A stretch of 64,000 nucleotides of DNA from Basidiobolus meristosporus CBS 931.73 (lineage: Eukaryota; Basidiobolomycota; Basidiobolomycetes; Basidiobolales; Basidiobolaceae). Positions within the stretch are counted from its first letter, which is position 1, and each line of letters starts with the position of its first letter. This document shows, piece by piece, positions 46,300 through 57,189 of this stretch. The notes below the pieces were generated by a model. The model had not been told where the DNA came from and made no database searches. It was given only the letters and a program-made list of their open reading frames with translations. The position numbers were made by a program, and so were the translations under genes. The stretch lies in assembly GCA_002104905.1 (NCBI GenBank), contig MCFE01000163.1, positions 62,001 through 126,000 on the forward strand, read 5' to 3'.

Positions 46300-46427
46300 A
46301 TTTGGAGCCCGATGATTTGCTGAAACGATACAAGGAGAATGTGGAACGTGAGAGAATTTTGGGACCCATCGGTAGCGTGGTGGGTATTATTGATGAAATC
46401 TACGCCAAAGCACAACATGGAGTTTAA
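46300..46427 (+). other. Possible small plus-strand exon, unproven
   Basis: The plus strand from a good acceptor (a CTAAC branch site then CGAATATAG) reads a 42-residue open frame with coding-like composition (PDDLLKRYKENVERERIL...EIYAKA) ending in TAA 53 bases before the convergent uL10/P0 stop. Upstream, 46042-46161 holds a short frame starting MVRSLVGELGEARGNV. I could not join the two with consistent splice phases. It would share space with the BiP promoter. It may be chance, a decayed gene, or a small LYR-type protein. Confidence 0.25.
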
Positions 46428-46480
46428 CTGATCTTGCAGATACTTTTATTAAGGATTCAATACGAAAGTTGAATGATTGC

Positions 46481-47591
46481 TTAATCGAAGAGACCGAAGC
46501 CCATGTCATCATCAGACTCCTCAGCGGCTTCCTCGACCTTAGCGGCGGCAGCGGGAGCATCAGAGGTAGCAGCGGCGGCAGGGGCGGCAACAGCGAAGGC
46601 AGAAGGATCAGCAAGGTAAGCCTTGATCTGTAACGGGAACCATGCGGTTAGTAGGTGTGGGTGAGAAAGGAAGAATTGTCCCAATGGTTTGTCAGGAAAA
46701 AATTAGAGTGTAATAGATTTTGGTAAAATCAATGCGTGAAACGCTCAAAATAATCGTTTTCATCATTTCAAACCGATTGGGACAGTCAGTGGAAGAAAGG
46801 GTTACCTTCTCAGCGGCCTCGAAAGTGTAGTCGGTGGCAACGGAGACGGCCAAAACGTTCTTGTAGGTGTTGATAAGAACGTGGGGGACGGAAGCCAAAG
46901 TGGGGAATCCGATTTGGAGAGACAAAGCGGCAACATTTTGGACACCGGCCATGAAGTGACCAAGGAGGACATCATCGGTGATGTCCAAGATCTCGCTGGA
47001 GAAGCAGTTACCTTGGTCGTAAACTTGAAGAACCTCCATACCGTAGGTGAAGGGGGAGATGTTCAACATGTTAAGAAGGGTGGCTTCGGAAGGACCGACC
47101 TTGTGGCCGACCTTAACCAAGTGGACATCATTGATGATTTCAATGGTACCACGGGTAATCTTGGTGGGGACACCGAGAGCTTGGAAGAAGGAGGTCTTAC
47201 CGGGCTCCATACCAGTGTTACCGGCAGGAATGATGACATCGACGGGAGCGACGGCACCAGACTTGGCGGGAGCAGCGACACGGTTAGCGGTAACCATCTC
47301 ACGGATGTCCTTCAAGTCGGAGTTGGTGAAGACGAAACCAACGTTTCCTTTGACGAAAGGCAAGAGCTTCTCGTAGTTGGGGTTCTCCTCAAGAAGAACC
47401 TTCAAGGCACGACGGATCATGGTGTTCTTACCCATGAGAACGACACCTTCGCCACGGAGGGACTGACGAATTTGGTGCATTTGGTTGGAACCGACATTGT
47501 CGACACGGACAATGAAGATGGATTGATAGGTCTCGAGGAGATCCTTCAACTTATTGAAATATTCAACCTTCTTTTCACCCTTGGCAGGCAT
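46481..47591 (-). CDS. RPP0: 60S acidic ribosomal protein P0 (uL10)
   Basis: Exon 47591-46806 (262 codons) and exon 46627-46481 are joined over a 178-nt intron and encode 310 aa. The N-terminal rRNA-binding domain ([38 protein letters not shown]) is followed by the conserved [25 protein letters not shown] block. An Ala-rich hinge comes next, and the C-terminus ends [13 protein letters not shown], the shared P-protein tail that recruits elongation factors. It anchors P1/P2 dimers in the stalk of the 60S subunit. A likely second intron lies in the 5'UTR (47598-47666; gtatgt...ctag), which is common for ribosomal protein genes. The phosphatase gene lies upstream on the same strand. Confidence 0.97.
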
Positions 47592-47597
47592 TTTAAT

Positions 47598-47666
47598 CTA
47601 GACAACAGCAAAATCTTAGTCAAGGCACTAGATGGATGTCATCAACTGCACTTATGATTCACATAC
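47598..47666 (-). other. Putative 5'UTR intron of RPP0
   Basis: GTATGT at the upstream end (47666) and TCTAG at the downstream end (47598), six bases before the start codon, define a 69-nt intron of the size usual in this window. It contains no in-frame coding extension. Confidence 0.6.
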
Positions 47667-47699
47667 CAAAGCAAATCCAACCGGAAGTAGAGGACGAGA

Positions 47700-48270
47700 C
47701 GAATCTGCTGAAAACCGAATTTAAAGTAGTGTCATCGGGCAACCATCCGCCCTGATTGGACATCTCACTGGATGAAAAAAACTTTGCCAGTCGGGTGAGA
47801 TTTTTTTTAACCAGGGGTATGTTACTTAGGCCAAACTAAATGCTGCCATTGACCGCACTAGATATATACGAACTATGTGCCGCCATACACCACGGTGGTT
47901 TTATGCAAACTATATGATATCACACCAGATAGATGCTGGCTATATGCTGCCAGATACCGCACCACTGGTACCACTACAAACCATATGCACGCGGCCTCGT
48001 TGACATGATCCAATTTATTAAAGATTCTCTATGGTGATAGTGTGGGGAGGGCAGAAACAACTTGGGTTGGCGCGGTATTAAAGGGGCCGACAACACGACG
48101 AAAAAGAGACCAAAACACTGAGATGAAAGTTTCCTTGTACATTGACTGGTGGTATTAAAGGGGATAGAGAAATAGCACTGCAGATGGGTTGTGCCGAGGG
48201 GGGAAGGGTTTAGACGCTGCCAACATGGCCTACGGCTACTGAGGAGAGGGTAGGGTCAAGGATCGAGAGT
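47700..48270. other. Intergenic region upstream of RPP0
   Basis: It carries promoter sequence for RPP0 and the 3' flank of the phosphatase gene. A diffuse repetition of ACTATATG/ATATGCTGCC words occurs at 47830-47990. I see no gene. Confidence 0.5.
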
Positions 48271-49538
48271 TCAGGCCCGAGGAATGTCGATCACAGTGTC
48301 CAGGACTGCCGTGACATCCTCCACATCTTTGAGGTCCTCCAAGAAAGGAACCAGATCCAGCAGCTCCGTGTCGTGTGGGTCGTTGAACCAGGAGCTCACT
48401 GGCACAGCATTGGTTGGGTGGAATATGTAGCTAGCTGGAGAATTATCAAGGATCATCACCTCGCGTATGTCCCGGCCTAGTTGGGACAGGTCCTGATGCA
48501 AATAGATGAGCAACAGCCCTCAGCACGCCTGAAAGAAAGAGGGACTAACCTTTACGTAGTTCCCGCCATAGTTGTAGCACGATTCTCTGAACAACCGGTA
48601 GTGCACCACCTTGTGGATGTCAAGCATGTCCAAGACTGGATCGGCGTACTACAGGAAGAGACAGTCATCAACAAAGCTGAATCGGAGCGTATTGTGGAGG
48701 GGGTGTCGTTACTTTGGCCAAGCTCGCGGTGAATACCACAATCTCGAAGGATTTCCCGACCTCCTTCAGGAATTCGTCTACTCCTGGACGTTTCAAGACG
48801 TACACATTATGGTACTGCCCCTCTATCTCTACTGGAATCACAAAATCCGCCTGCTCGACGACCTGATCATGTGCTGCGATTAGGCCAATATCAGATGGAT
48901 ACGGTCAGCTTCGATTTACCTTGAAGGAGCTATGGACCAACGTCTCGTCGAGGTCAAGAACAAGGCATTTCCTGCCCTGATGTTCCTTGGCGACGGGGCC
49001 TAGTAGATACTTGTTCTCGACCTAGCTTACGGTTACCTAAGGTATGTAGGGAACAACGAACCGGGCTCACTTACTTGAGTGGGAGGCTCAACAACTGGTT
49101 GAACTTCCGGGGTTGGAGGAGCGGTTTCTTCTTTTTCGGGAAGCAGGCTAGTGGACGAAGCTTTGGAAGCTGGCGCGTGTTTATCGTGGTTAGGTTGTGG
49201 AGCCGGTGGTTTGACCTCCTCGGCAGGTTCGTCGAGGTACGCCTTGGCACCACAGGCGCAGCGTAGCAGCTTTGTTAGGAACGAGCGAGAGGATTTCTGC
49301 CCAGACTTCTTTCTATGAGCTGAAGAGGCTTTTCCCTTGTTGAAAAGGGTGTCTTTCGGCCGCGGATCTGAATTCAGAAGGAGGGGTAAGAATCAGGGGG
49401 ATGGAGACCTCATACGAGCGGGGTACCTTTCTCCTCCACACCAGGCAAAGGCTGTCCTGAGGCGTGACTACCTTCCTGCCATACTTGGGCAATGGGATTA
49501 TTATTGGCGTTAATTACTTGAGCGCTTACTCCGGTCAT
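48271..49538 (-). CDS. Psr1/SCP-type phosphatase (HAD family, NIF domain)
   Basis: Six exons (49538-49427, 49367-49075, 49021-48920, 48862-48713, 48648-48550, 48492-48271) give 325 aa with all phases consistent and introns of 53-64 nt. Residues 1-135 are low-complexity but include [12 protein letters not shown], a Cys motif that may be palmitoylated as in yeast Psr1. The catalytic domain follows: [17 protein letters not shown] with the DxDxT nucleophile, [75 protein letters not shown] and [14 protein letters not shown]. The family removes phosphate from serine in the RNA polymerase II CTD or in stress and membrane regulators. The Psr1-like N-terminus and C-terminal end (VEDVTAVLD) favour a Psr1-type role at the plasma membrane. 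The first donor (GTACCC) is unusual. Confidence 0.92.
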
Positions 49539-50404
49539 AGTAAAGTTATCGTGTGTTTAAAGCGACTTTCAAAAAAATACAAAGGTTATATATTCACAAA
49601 GCAAAATTCCAAGGGAAATAGTGAGAATAAGGGGGATGCCCAGTGGTACGGAGGATGGGAGCTTGTGTTGCGGGAGAAGCGCTTATGTTACAAGAGGAGA
49701 AATAGCGAAAACGTTATTGCGGATACAAAGAGGGGGGACCAGAGGATATAGTTGGGAGAGTAGCTGGGCAAGCAGAAAAGACAAATGTTCAAACGCACAC
49801 CATCAATTCATGGAACCTCGTGCGAGTTGCTTCAGCAGTATTATTAGGAATGTTACTTGAATCAATTCTTAATTGAAGTTAGAAAAGGAGATCTATTGTA
49901 ATCATGAACATAAATATAAGGAAAAGGAGATCCATTATGACCCATCCAGCAGTATTAAGGACCAGCAGTTTCCCCTTATTCTTAAGGTACAGCTAGAACA
50001 GAAAGGGATGGCATTTGTCGACGAAAACATCGCCATTGGCCTCTGAAATATTCCCCCATTTTCCTCGTCAATGTGGCACACCGTATGACCGTGTGTCACT
50101 CAAACATCCTACATACTCGCTACTGATCCATCGGACAGATCTGAGCTCCAGAATAGATAATTCCACAACACTCCTGCTGCTTAATCAGCTGAAACATGAC
50201 CAGGAAGACCATCAACTATCGACCATCAGCCCTAACATTGTACTTGAGATGAAGATTGATACGCATGCTGGTCTAGGCAGATACAAATCAGGACTGCTTT
50301 TCCCTGAGGTTATACTATTTAGTCATTGAATATCAATCAGGAAAACTCCCTAGTATCAATCAGCTTCATTTAATACCCTTTCTAGTTCCCACATCTTTAC
50401 CGTA
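49539..50404. other. Divergent intergenic region
   Basis: About 870 bases separate the phosphatase start (minus) from the ACBD5-like start (plus), so both promoters must lie here. A plus open frame at 50015-50329 has no recognisable domain and I do not call it. A direct repeat, AAAAGGAGATC (49885 and 49921), is present. Confidence 0.5.
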
Positions 50405-51794
50405 ATGAGCAACCCACCACAACCAGATCCCTTCACCAGTGCTCGTTTTCAAAAAGCTCTCCAAATCATCAGCAGTTTTCCTGTTGACAGCTCCACCCTA
50501 AACCCAACCATCCAAGAACGTTTGGAGGTACAGACCAAGACTCCAATTATTCAGTACCGCAGCTAGTGCTAATCCCCTTCGTTTCGCCACAGTTCTACGG
50601 TCTTTACAAACAGGCCACCGTTGGTAACTGTACCATTTCAAAGCCCCCCATCTACGACCTGGTTGCCAGAAGTAAATGGTTGATTGCTGGGTTTGGATTT
50701 GCTGCCGGTTGACCCGTCCTAAACTCTTTGTTCGATAGGGAATCTTGGTGCTCTTATAAGGATCTAGAAAAGCAACATGCCAAAGAAAGATATGTGGAGC
50801 TTCTTGTACAGGTACGTGCCGACGAACCCCAAGTTTCCCAACGAAACGTCTAAGCTAACCGCGGCCATAAAAGTTTCTGAAAAAATTCCCGGATATACCT
50901 CAGGCCATCACCCTTGTGGACGCTTTTGAGCGTTCTCGAAGGGGATCTGATCCCGAGATGAGCAACGTGGGAAACGAAGGTACTTCAACACTTGAAAAAG
51001 TTCTCAGCAACATAAATTGAAGTGGAAGCCTTAAATTGGTAGTGTTGGCCAAATCGGAATCCGATACCGACTCTCCGGTTCCTTTAGAAGAGGGGGACTT
51101 CTATTCTGACGAGGATCAAATGGGCCAGAGCGGAAATATGAGCGAGCTCTCTGGCACCTACGGGAATAAAAAGTCCAGGAGCCTCACAAACTACCAAGGA
51201 CAACTGTTCGCTAACCCCTCGTACATGCCAGGAAACAGCAACCATCTCGCAAACTCGTCGTCGTCTATTTTCTCCGGCTACCAAGGCAAAGGGGGGTACA
51301 CTCAGCCAACAGGAAGGTCTAGGGATGACTACCGAGATGATGGCGGAGAGTCCAGCTCCAATCCTGAGGCGGAGAGGGCACTGGAGTATCTTCAAACCCA
51401 GGTCGCTGCCTTGAACGAAAGAATCGAAATCCTCCGCAGAGAAATCGTCGACAGAGAGAAGAAAAAGTTGCAGGAGAAGCACGGGATCAAGCACGTGCTT
51501 AAAGTAAGAGCGCGCCTTCGTTCGCCAAGAAGCACCACTAACCTGGCAATTCTTCCCGTAGACCATCATCAAACACGCATTCATCGACTTTGTGATAGTG
51601 GCCATCCTGTTCACCTACTTTTACCGAAAAGGCCACCCGCTGGCGTTTATCATAGGGACGCAGCTTCGACAGCATCTCACACAAACCCTGCTCACCGTCG
51701 TGGCAACTCTCAAAGGTAATCGGCACTTTTATCACGATTGCTTCCCCACATTACTAAGACAGCCCACCAGATGCGCCGAAGCTTTGGAAACTAA
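50405..51794 (+). CDS. ACBD5/Atg37-like acyl-CoA-binding membrane protein
   Basis: Seven exons (50405-50527, 50593-50678, 50739-50811, 50874-50979, 51043-51503, 51562-51715, 51763-51794) give 344 aa with consistent phases. Residues 5-90 form an acyl-CoA-binding domain: F..ALQIISSFP, then the family block FYGLYKQATVG with the ligand-contacting Tyr and Lys, ISKPPIYDLVARSKW, then YVELL. A low-complexity acidic and Ser-rich middle follows. A coiled coil (ALEYLQTQVAALNERIEILRREI) spans about 230-265, and a C-terminal hydrophobic segment (FIDFVIVAILFTYFY) about 285-300 is a probable membrane anchor. This layout is that of ACBD5 in animals and Atg37 in yeast, which bind long-chain acyl-CoA on peroxisomes and support pexophagy or membrane contact. 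Assignment to that branch is inference from architecture. Confidence 0.85.
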
Positions 51795-52134
51795 TCAAAT
51801 GGTCCCCTCGTCAGAGTTAATTCGGATGGAATAAGTTGTAAATGATGAGATTGTTCTCGAGAAAATTTTTATCAATTCCTGTCCACCAATCTAATAAATC
51901 CTGTGTATTTCTGAGGGAATCTGGATAAATTACTGCCAATCAATCGAATCTCATTTAAGGTGGTCTTGAATGGGAAACCAGGCGAGATTAAGCACCACCG
52001 AAAGAATTGAAAAAAATTGTCCCTTCTCTTAATTTTCCCGAAACCAGACGAACATATTGACATACTTGCAGAGAGTTGCTAAAACAAGCGCTGTATCTCA
52101 TACCCCTTAGAGTACTTGGAAAAACTGCCGGAAA
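51795..52134. other. Intergenic region before the PPR gene
   Basis: About 340 bases lie between two tandem plus-strand genes. I see AT-rich sequence but no gene. Confidence 0.5.
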
Positions 52135-54414
52135 ATGCTGCGCGGCTTGGCACGACGTTCTGCCTTACTAAACAATAGGTCTACTCTTTCGAAATGCGTG
52201 CAACATGGACGTCGTTTCAGTCTAGTCAGGCCTTTAGCTTCAGCCGTAACCAAAAAGGCCTTAGGTATGAATCCTTCTGGACAGAGCCTTCCATTTATAC
52301 TTTGTTCACATGCTCTTCCCCATCTAGAAGCTCGCCCCACCCTCTTAAAAACCCCAGGGGAGCAGGTGCTGGAAAGCTCTGCATCTAGCGCTCTCCATGC
52401 TGAGATTAAAGAGCTGGTCTATAACAATGCTTCCCCTACTCTTGAATCCTTTCATCAAGCACTCAAAAGCTGTGCGGCAGCAGGGGATTTGAACAGTGCT
52501 CTTGAGGTTCTAACATCCATGTATAGTGAGACCACTCGCTCGGTTACTCCATCATTCGAAACATACCAACTCCTACTTGAAACTGCCAAAGAATCCGCCG
52601 ACGTCGACCTTACCATTTTCCTAGTCAAAAGTGTCTTGGAGGGAAGAGCGCCGGTAGCTTACAGCTCCGGACAACAACCGGAGGTGGCTTTGAACCTGAG
52701 CGAATTCACCGCGGAGAGTTTGGAATTGAATTTGGACGTGTGGGAATCGTGCCTTTCTGCCTTGGTCTCTCCGAGCAAGATATGGTCCGATGACTACGGC
52801 CGTTTGGGCACCGAGGCCCTTTGGGTGTTGCAGAAAATGAAGGAAGTCGGGGTCAGATCGTTCAATGAGAACATCTGGGGCTTGTTCATTCGGGTATGTC
52901 CGGTTTGGTTCGCTGATCCTCCAACGTAGTTTCTCACGCATTCTGTTTCTAGACCCTTGGCTGCACCGGCAGCGAGGCCTCAATTCCAGGCGTTCTGCAT
53001 CAATTGCTCGCTAGCGATGAGGCGATGACACCCAGTATTTATGCCCAGGCAATCTGCGCTTATTCGAGGTGCGGGAACCTTCCTAAAGCCCTGGAGCTTT
53101 ACGATGAGATGGTATCCATATACGGTGCTTCTCCTTACAAGGAACCCCTTTGGGCACTTGCGATGAACACCAGCAAGGCGGGTGACTTCGCGAACACCAA
53201 GAAGCTGGCCTTGGCGGCACAAAACCTTGATGCCGCTCACTCGTCCGAAAAGAGGTCTTATGATTTCACGCCACACTTGCTCAGGGTGAGCAGCAATGCG
53301 ATCAGAAAGAAAACCGGAGTCAACAGCGAGAAGTTGATCAGCCATTGGGACTCGTTGATCGCCGAGGTTGAGGAATCTGGAAAGCTGTTCGACAAGGAGT
53401 ACTTCGGGCTTTACTTGGAGGGACATGGGTGTATGAACCTATTGGACGCTCAGAAGTATCCAATTGATCATATCAAGCGCATGCTCCAATCCACAGGAAA
53501 CCTCACAGGCCTAGAGGCGTATCAGGCAGCCATTGCTAGCTATGCCAGAACAGGCGAGTGTGCCGAGAAGCCTAAATTCCGACTACAAAGAATACTCGAG
53601 ATCGGCGAGATGATGAAGGCCCAAGGGCTCGAGTTCGATGCTACCGTGTATTACCACATGTTCGAAGCATGTCTACCCCATCAGGTTTTCGCCTACGGGC
53701 CCGAATCCAACATCACCTCCATCAAAAACGCCTCCCTGGACTACGACTTTGACTGGTCCGTGTACGACGTTGAGCGAATGATGATGAAGCAAGGGATCGC
53801 ACACAACCGCAAGACGTTGTTGGCCATGTTCTATGGGTTCGCCTTTGGTGGCCAATACGAGTCGATCAAACGCCGCTGGCGTGAATTGAGTCTGTCCAGG
53901 GTGCACCGCGACCGCGACCTTTACACCTCACTGGTGTCCATCCTCAAGGAAGACTACAAAGAAGCGATCTACGCGTTGACGGTCGTGCGCCATCAGATGT
54001 CAAGGGAAAGCCCACCTATCGAGCCGGATGCCAATCTGTTCAGTGCAGCTATTCGATTGCTGCTCGCTAACAAAGGATACCTCAGCCACCCTTGATGTGT
54101 TGGACTCCTTCAGCCAGAGCCAGGCCCGGCCGACCGAGGCGATGTACGAGTCCCTGGTGAGGGCGTGTCTAAGTGCGCCCCGACTGCTTGATCGAGCTAT
54201 GGAGATCATCAACCGAGCCAAGGCCCAGGAGATCACGCTCTCGGACAGCACCTGGGAGATGGTGGTCACACACCTCTTAACCAAGGAGAAAAACCCCAAA
54301 GAGGCCAGATTCACATTCAATGCGTACACCGCCATCCGACTGATGAACAAGGTTCCGCCCTCCGACTGGATCCGAGTGATGCAGTCGGAGTTCGAGAGCA
54401 AAAAGCGAAAATGA
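52135..54414 (+). CDS. Mitochondrial pentatricopeptide-repeat (PPR) protein, with a frame break
   Basis: Exon 1 is 52135-52893 and exon 2 starts at 52953 (59-nt intron). The N-terminus is Arg/Ser/Leu-rich (MLRGLARRSALLNNRS), consistent with a mitochondrial targeting peptide. Repeats of about 35 residues with paired helices follow: SFHQALKSCAAAGDLNSALEVL, IYAQAICAYSRCGNLPKALELYDEM, AYQAAIASYARTGE, LYTSLVSILKEDYKEAI, MYESLVRACLSAPRLLDRAMEII. PPR proteins bind organellar RNA. The frame ends at 54095 but continues one base over from about 54074. Dropping one base near 54071-54076 restores a repeat of exactly 35 residues. The alternative is a 43-nt intron, 54043-54085 (gtgcag...ctcag), which would remove a helix. 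I favour a frameshift, from sequencing or a real mutation. Stop at 54414; about 725-739 aa. Confidence 0.85.
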
Positions 54415-54752
54415 GCCCCACCCCACTCCGCCTCCCCCCCCCACCACAAGCACATTCATTCCCAACTTAGCATGTTTGAAGTAATTTCTCACTCGGTTGT
54501 TCTCTATACAGCATAGACGGCATTTTTCACGATGTACATTGATCAACCACCTTTGTTTCTTAATAAATCGCATTCGTCTTGTACTGTTCCACCTCCCGCA
54601 CCACACTACTCTGTCGTGAACGAATTTTTTTCGCAAAAATTTGTGGCCGGGCACGGGACCCCCGGAGAGCCAATCTGAAGATTCAATAAAAGAAATTCAA
54701 GTGTGCCACGCATGTCTCTCTCTCCAATCTATCGTACGTCCGTTCAATCGTA
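54415..54752. other. Intergenic region before eL18
   Basis: It includes C-rich sequence directly after the PPR stop (CCACCCCACTCC..CCCCCCCC, 54418-54444), AATAAATCG-like polyadenylation signals near 54564, and the eL18 promoter. Confidence 0.5.
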
Positions 54753-55405
54753 ATGGTTAGTATACCGTTTAGCCTCGGTGTGGAGGATGGATGAACACCA
54801 ACGAAGTTGGATCTATGCTAGCGGACGTTCACTAAACTTCTCAATCCTAGGGTATCGACATTAAGAAACACCACGTTAAGAACGGCAACAGAACTGAGCC
54901 TCGTAGCCAGGATGTCTACCTTCGCTTGTTGGTGAAGTTGTATCGCTTCCTTGCCCGTCGTACTGATGCCAACTTCAACAAGGTCATCTTGAAGCGTCTC
55001 TTTATGTCTCGCGTCAACCGCCCCCCTCTCTCCATCTCCCGCTTGGCCCGTTACGTCAAGGGTAAGGAGGGTAAGATCGCCGTTGTCGTTGGTACCGTTA
55101 CCGACGATGAGCGTCTCTTGGAGGTCCCTAAGCTCTCCATCTGCGCTCTTCGTGTCACCAAGACCGCTCGCGCCAGAATCTTGAAGGCCGGTGGTGAGAT
55201 CATCACTTTCGACCAATTGGCCCTTCGTTCCCCCACCGGTTCCAACACCGTTCTCTTGAGAGGTCCCAAGAACTCTCGTGAGGCCGTCAAGCACTTCGGT
55301 GCCGCTGGTGTTCCCAAGAGCCACGCCAAGCCCTATGTTCGCTCCAAGGGACGCAAGTTCGAACGTGCCAGAGGACGTCGTGCTAGCCGTGGCTACAAGA
55401 ACTAA
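54753..55405 (+). CDS. RPL18: 60S ribosomal protein L18 (eL18)
   Basis: Exon 1 is only the start codon (54753-54755) and ends at a GTTAGT donor. A 95-nt intron ends CCTAG, and exon 2 is 54851-55405. This yields 185 aa beginning [13 protein letters not shown], which matches the conserved eL18 N-terminus; starting at any internal Met loses it. Conserved blocks follow: [93 protein letters not shown] and [18 protein letters not shown]. It is a structural component of the cytosolic large subunit. The codon set is strongly biased (mostly C/T-ending), as expected of a highly expressed gene. Confidence 0.97.
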
Positions 55406-56691
55406 GCAGTTCACCACTCGATTAGACGGTCATCTTCCATTGAGCCTTTGGTCAATCATTGGTAACATTGGCATCCGGATCATCATTCATAATAAACAAT
55501 TCCCGATACTAGCCAACTTATGTGACATCTTCTATCAGTTAATTAAATGCGTGGTTAAGTTATCCCAGGCATCCCCATGCTTATCAATCGAATCCACGGG
55601 AGGAGACGCTTCGGTGCTTATCTATTTACTTAAAGCTTATCACGCTGCCTAAAGCAAAACAAACCAGACAAATTAACCTCGGATTAGGACGAACGCTCAT
55701 ATTAAGGCCGGAAATCCCGCGATGAAAGGGGATACTGGGTCCGGATACGGAAGCGTATAGGCTCGTGTCTTGATATTAGACATTGTACTAGGCAGGTCGA
55801 TATGTCCATGTGATATGGATGCTTGTTTTTGGCTCCTTTTAAGCACAAAGTGTGGTCCGTTCATAGGCGACTGATGATAAGGCTTAAACGAGCAACATGC
55901 AAAGTCACCATTTTCACCAGTTAAGTGCACAAGCCGCATCATGATGATTTGTCCTGCGATCCAAATGCGTAGGATGGGCTTGGCGAGTGCCTATTCAGGC
56001 TAGATATGATGAGCGTAGACAACGAAAATCCACCATTAAAATCCACCATTAAATTGTTATTGTCGTTCCCAAGAATAGTGTGCGGGAATCGTGTGCGAAT
56101 GGACCGCCAGGCGGAGGCTTCACTGGAATGGATTCGAAAGAAGATCCCTGGGTAAGTGAAGCCCATTCGTCAAGCTAAATCGAATGGAAAAAAACCCCCC
56201 AAATAAATGGACATGTGGAGTGATTGCTGCAATGCTACCAGAGATGTGGTCGAATAACAAGTGGAGGTCTAGATTTGCGAATGCACATTTGATCTCTGTA
56301 TGCTTTGATTTGCACACTCGATCCATTCTGGCGTGTATCGTTCGCCGTCTATATTGGGTAAGGTGCATCTTGGATGGTTGGCCCAGAGTCAAGCTGTGCT
56401 ACAGTGGCAGCGATATGTCGATATTCTTCAGATAGATGCACCACAACCTAACCGCATATGATATATCTTAAATTGGTAGATCAAACGATTGATGCATCTC
56501 CGCTATATACAGCCCAATACACAACAAACTCGCCGAAAATTCTTCTTGGATGTCTATTAATTTTTACATTGGAAGTTTCATACATGTGCCAACGAATGAA
56601 CATGGGGGTGATGAGATTGAGGAGTGTAGCGCTGGTGGACAGCACTTGTCAAGCGGGAGGGAGGTGGTGATAGCAAAGCTGTGCAGTTCAT
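55406..56691. other. Long intergenic region without a recognisable gene
   Basis: About 1.3 kb lies between the convergent eL18 (plus) and C2H2 (minus) genes. A 14-base direct repeat (AAAATCCACCATTA, twice at 56028-56055) is present. Open frames on both strands are short, overlapping and without recognisable domains. An intron-split short gene cannot be excluded. Confidence 0.4.
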
Positions 56692-57189
56692 CTAGGGCTC
56701 AGGGGAAAGGTTCACCCACTTGAGCCGAACTTTCTTCCCACGCGAAGGTTGTTGGGGAAGAGGCATATGTGTACGCAAATGTCGCCGTAGATTGGACTCC
56801 ACGTTGAAGCGCTTTTGACACCCATGGTAACTGCACTCGAATGGCTTCTCTCCGGTGTGCGAGTACATGTGGATCCGCAGCGCGCTTGGCCTCTGGAAAC
56901 TTCGTGAGCATAGTGTACAGTGGTGTCTTTTATTTGTGTCGGAGGCAATGTCAGAATGGGATGGCGAACTACCGGCAGAAACTGACTGGTGTAGCATGCC
57001 CATCCCCATGCTCTCCTCGTAGTCCTGAGTATCATCGGATTCTCGTGCGAATGGATCCTCTTGTTCTTCGAGCTCTCTGTTCGGGTATTCGATGATTACT
57101 GGTATCTTTTGGTCTACAATATCATCTGAGGTATTTAAAAGAAAGGCGATGTCCAGTCTTGAGATGTCCCGGGTGTTTCTGCTGTCCAT
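56692..57189 (-). CDS. Two-finger C2H2 transcription factor
   Basis: A single exon encodes 165 aa. Residues 1-85 are acidic and Ser-rich without a fold I recognise (LEEQEDPFARESDD, SSPSHSDIASD). Two tandem C2H2 fingers follow: CTLCSRSF...H...H (C-x2-C-x12-H-x3-H) and CSYHGCQKRF...H...H (C-x4-C-x12-H-x3-H), joined by the classic TGEKPF linker. The C-terminus is basic (PSRGKKVRLKW). The second finger's spacing resembles fungal regulators of the Azf1/Msn-like class. The target is unknown. The start is the first in-frame ATG; the upstream region carries a TATATAA near 57470. Confidence 0.85.
   Translation of the reverse strand: MDSRNTRDISRLDIAFLLNTSDDIVDQKIPVIIEYPNRELEEQEDPFARESDDTQDYEESMGMGMLHQSVSAGSSPSHSDIASDTNKRHHCTLCSRSFQRPSALRIHMYSHTGEKPFECSYHGCQKRFNVESNLRRHLRTHMPLPQQPSRGKKVRLKWVNLSPEP

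Noticed and set aside
46881-47657. Long plus-strand open frame of 258 codons opposite RPP0.
   Set aside because: It is the antisense shadow of a strongly codon-biased ribosomal gene and has no recognisable domain. The same holds for the plus frames opposite BiP (44227-45830).
50015-50329. Plus open frame of 104 codons in the phosphatase/ACBD5-like intergenic region.
   Set aside because: It has no recognisable domain or clear codon bias, and it lies in a divergent promoter region.
54043-54085. 43-nt intron in the PPR gene as the primary gene model.
   Set aside because: It keeps phase and has a CTAAC and CTCAG, but it removes a helix from an otherwise exact 35-residue repeat and is shorter than every other intron here. 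It is kept only as the alternative.
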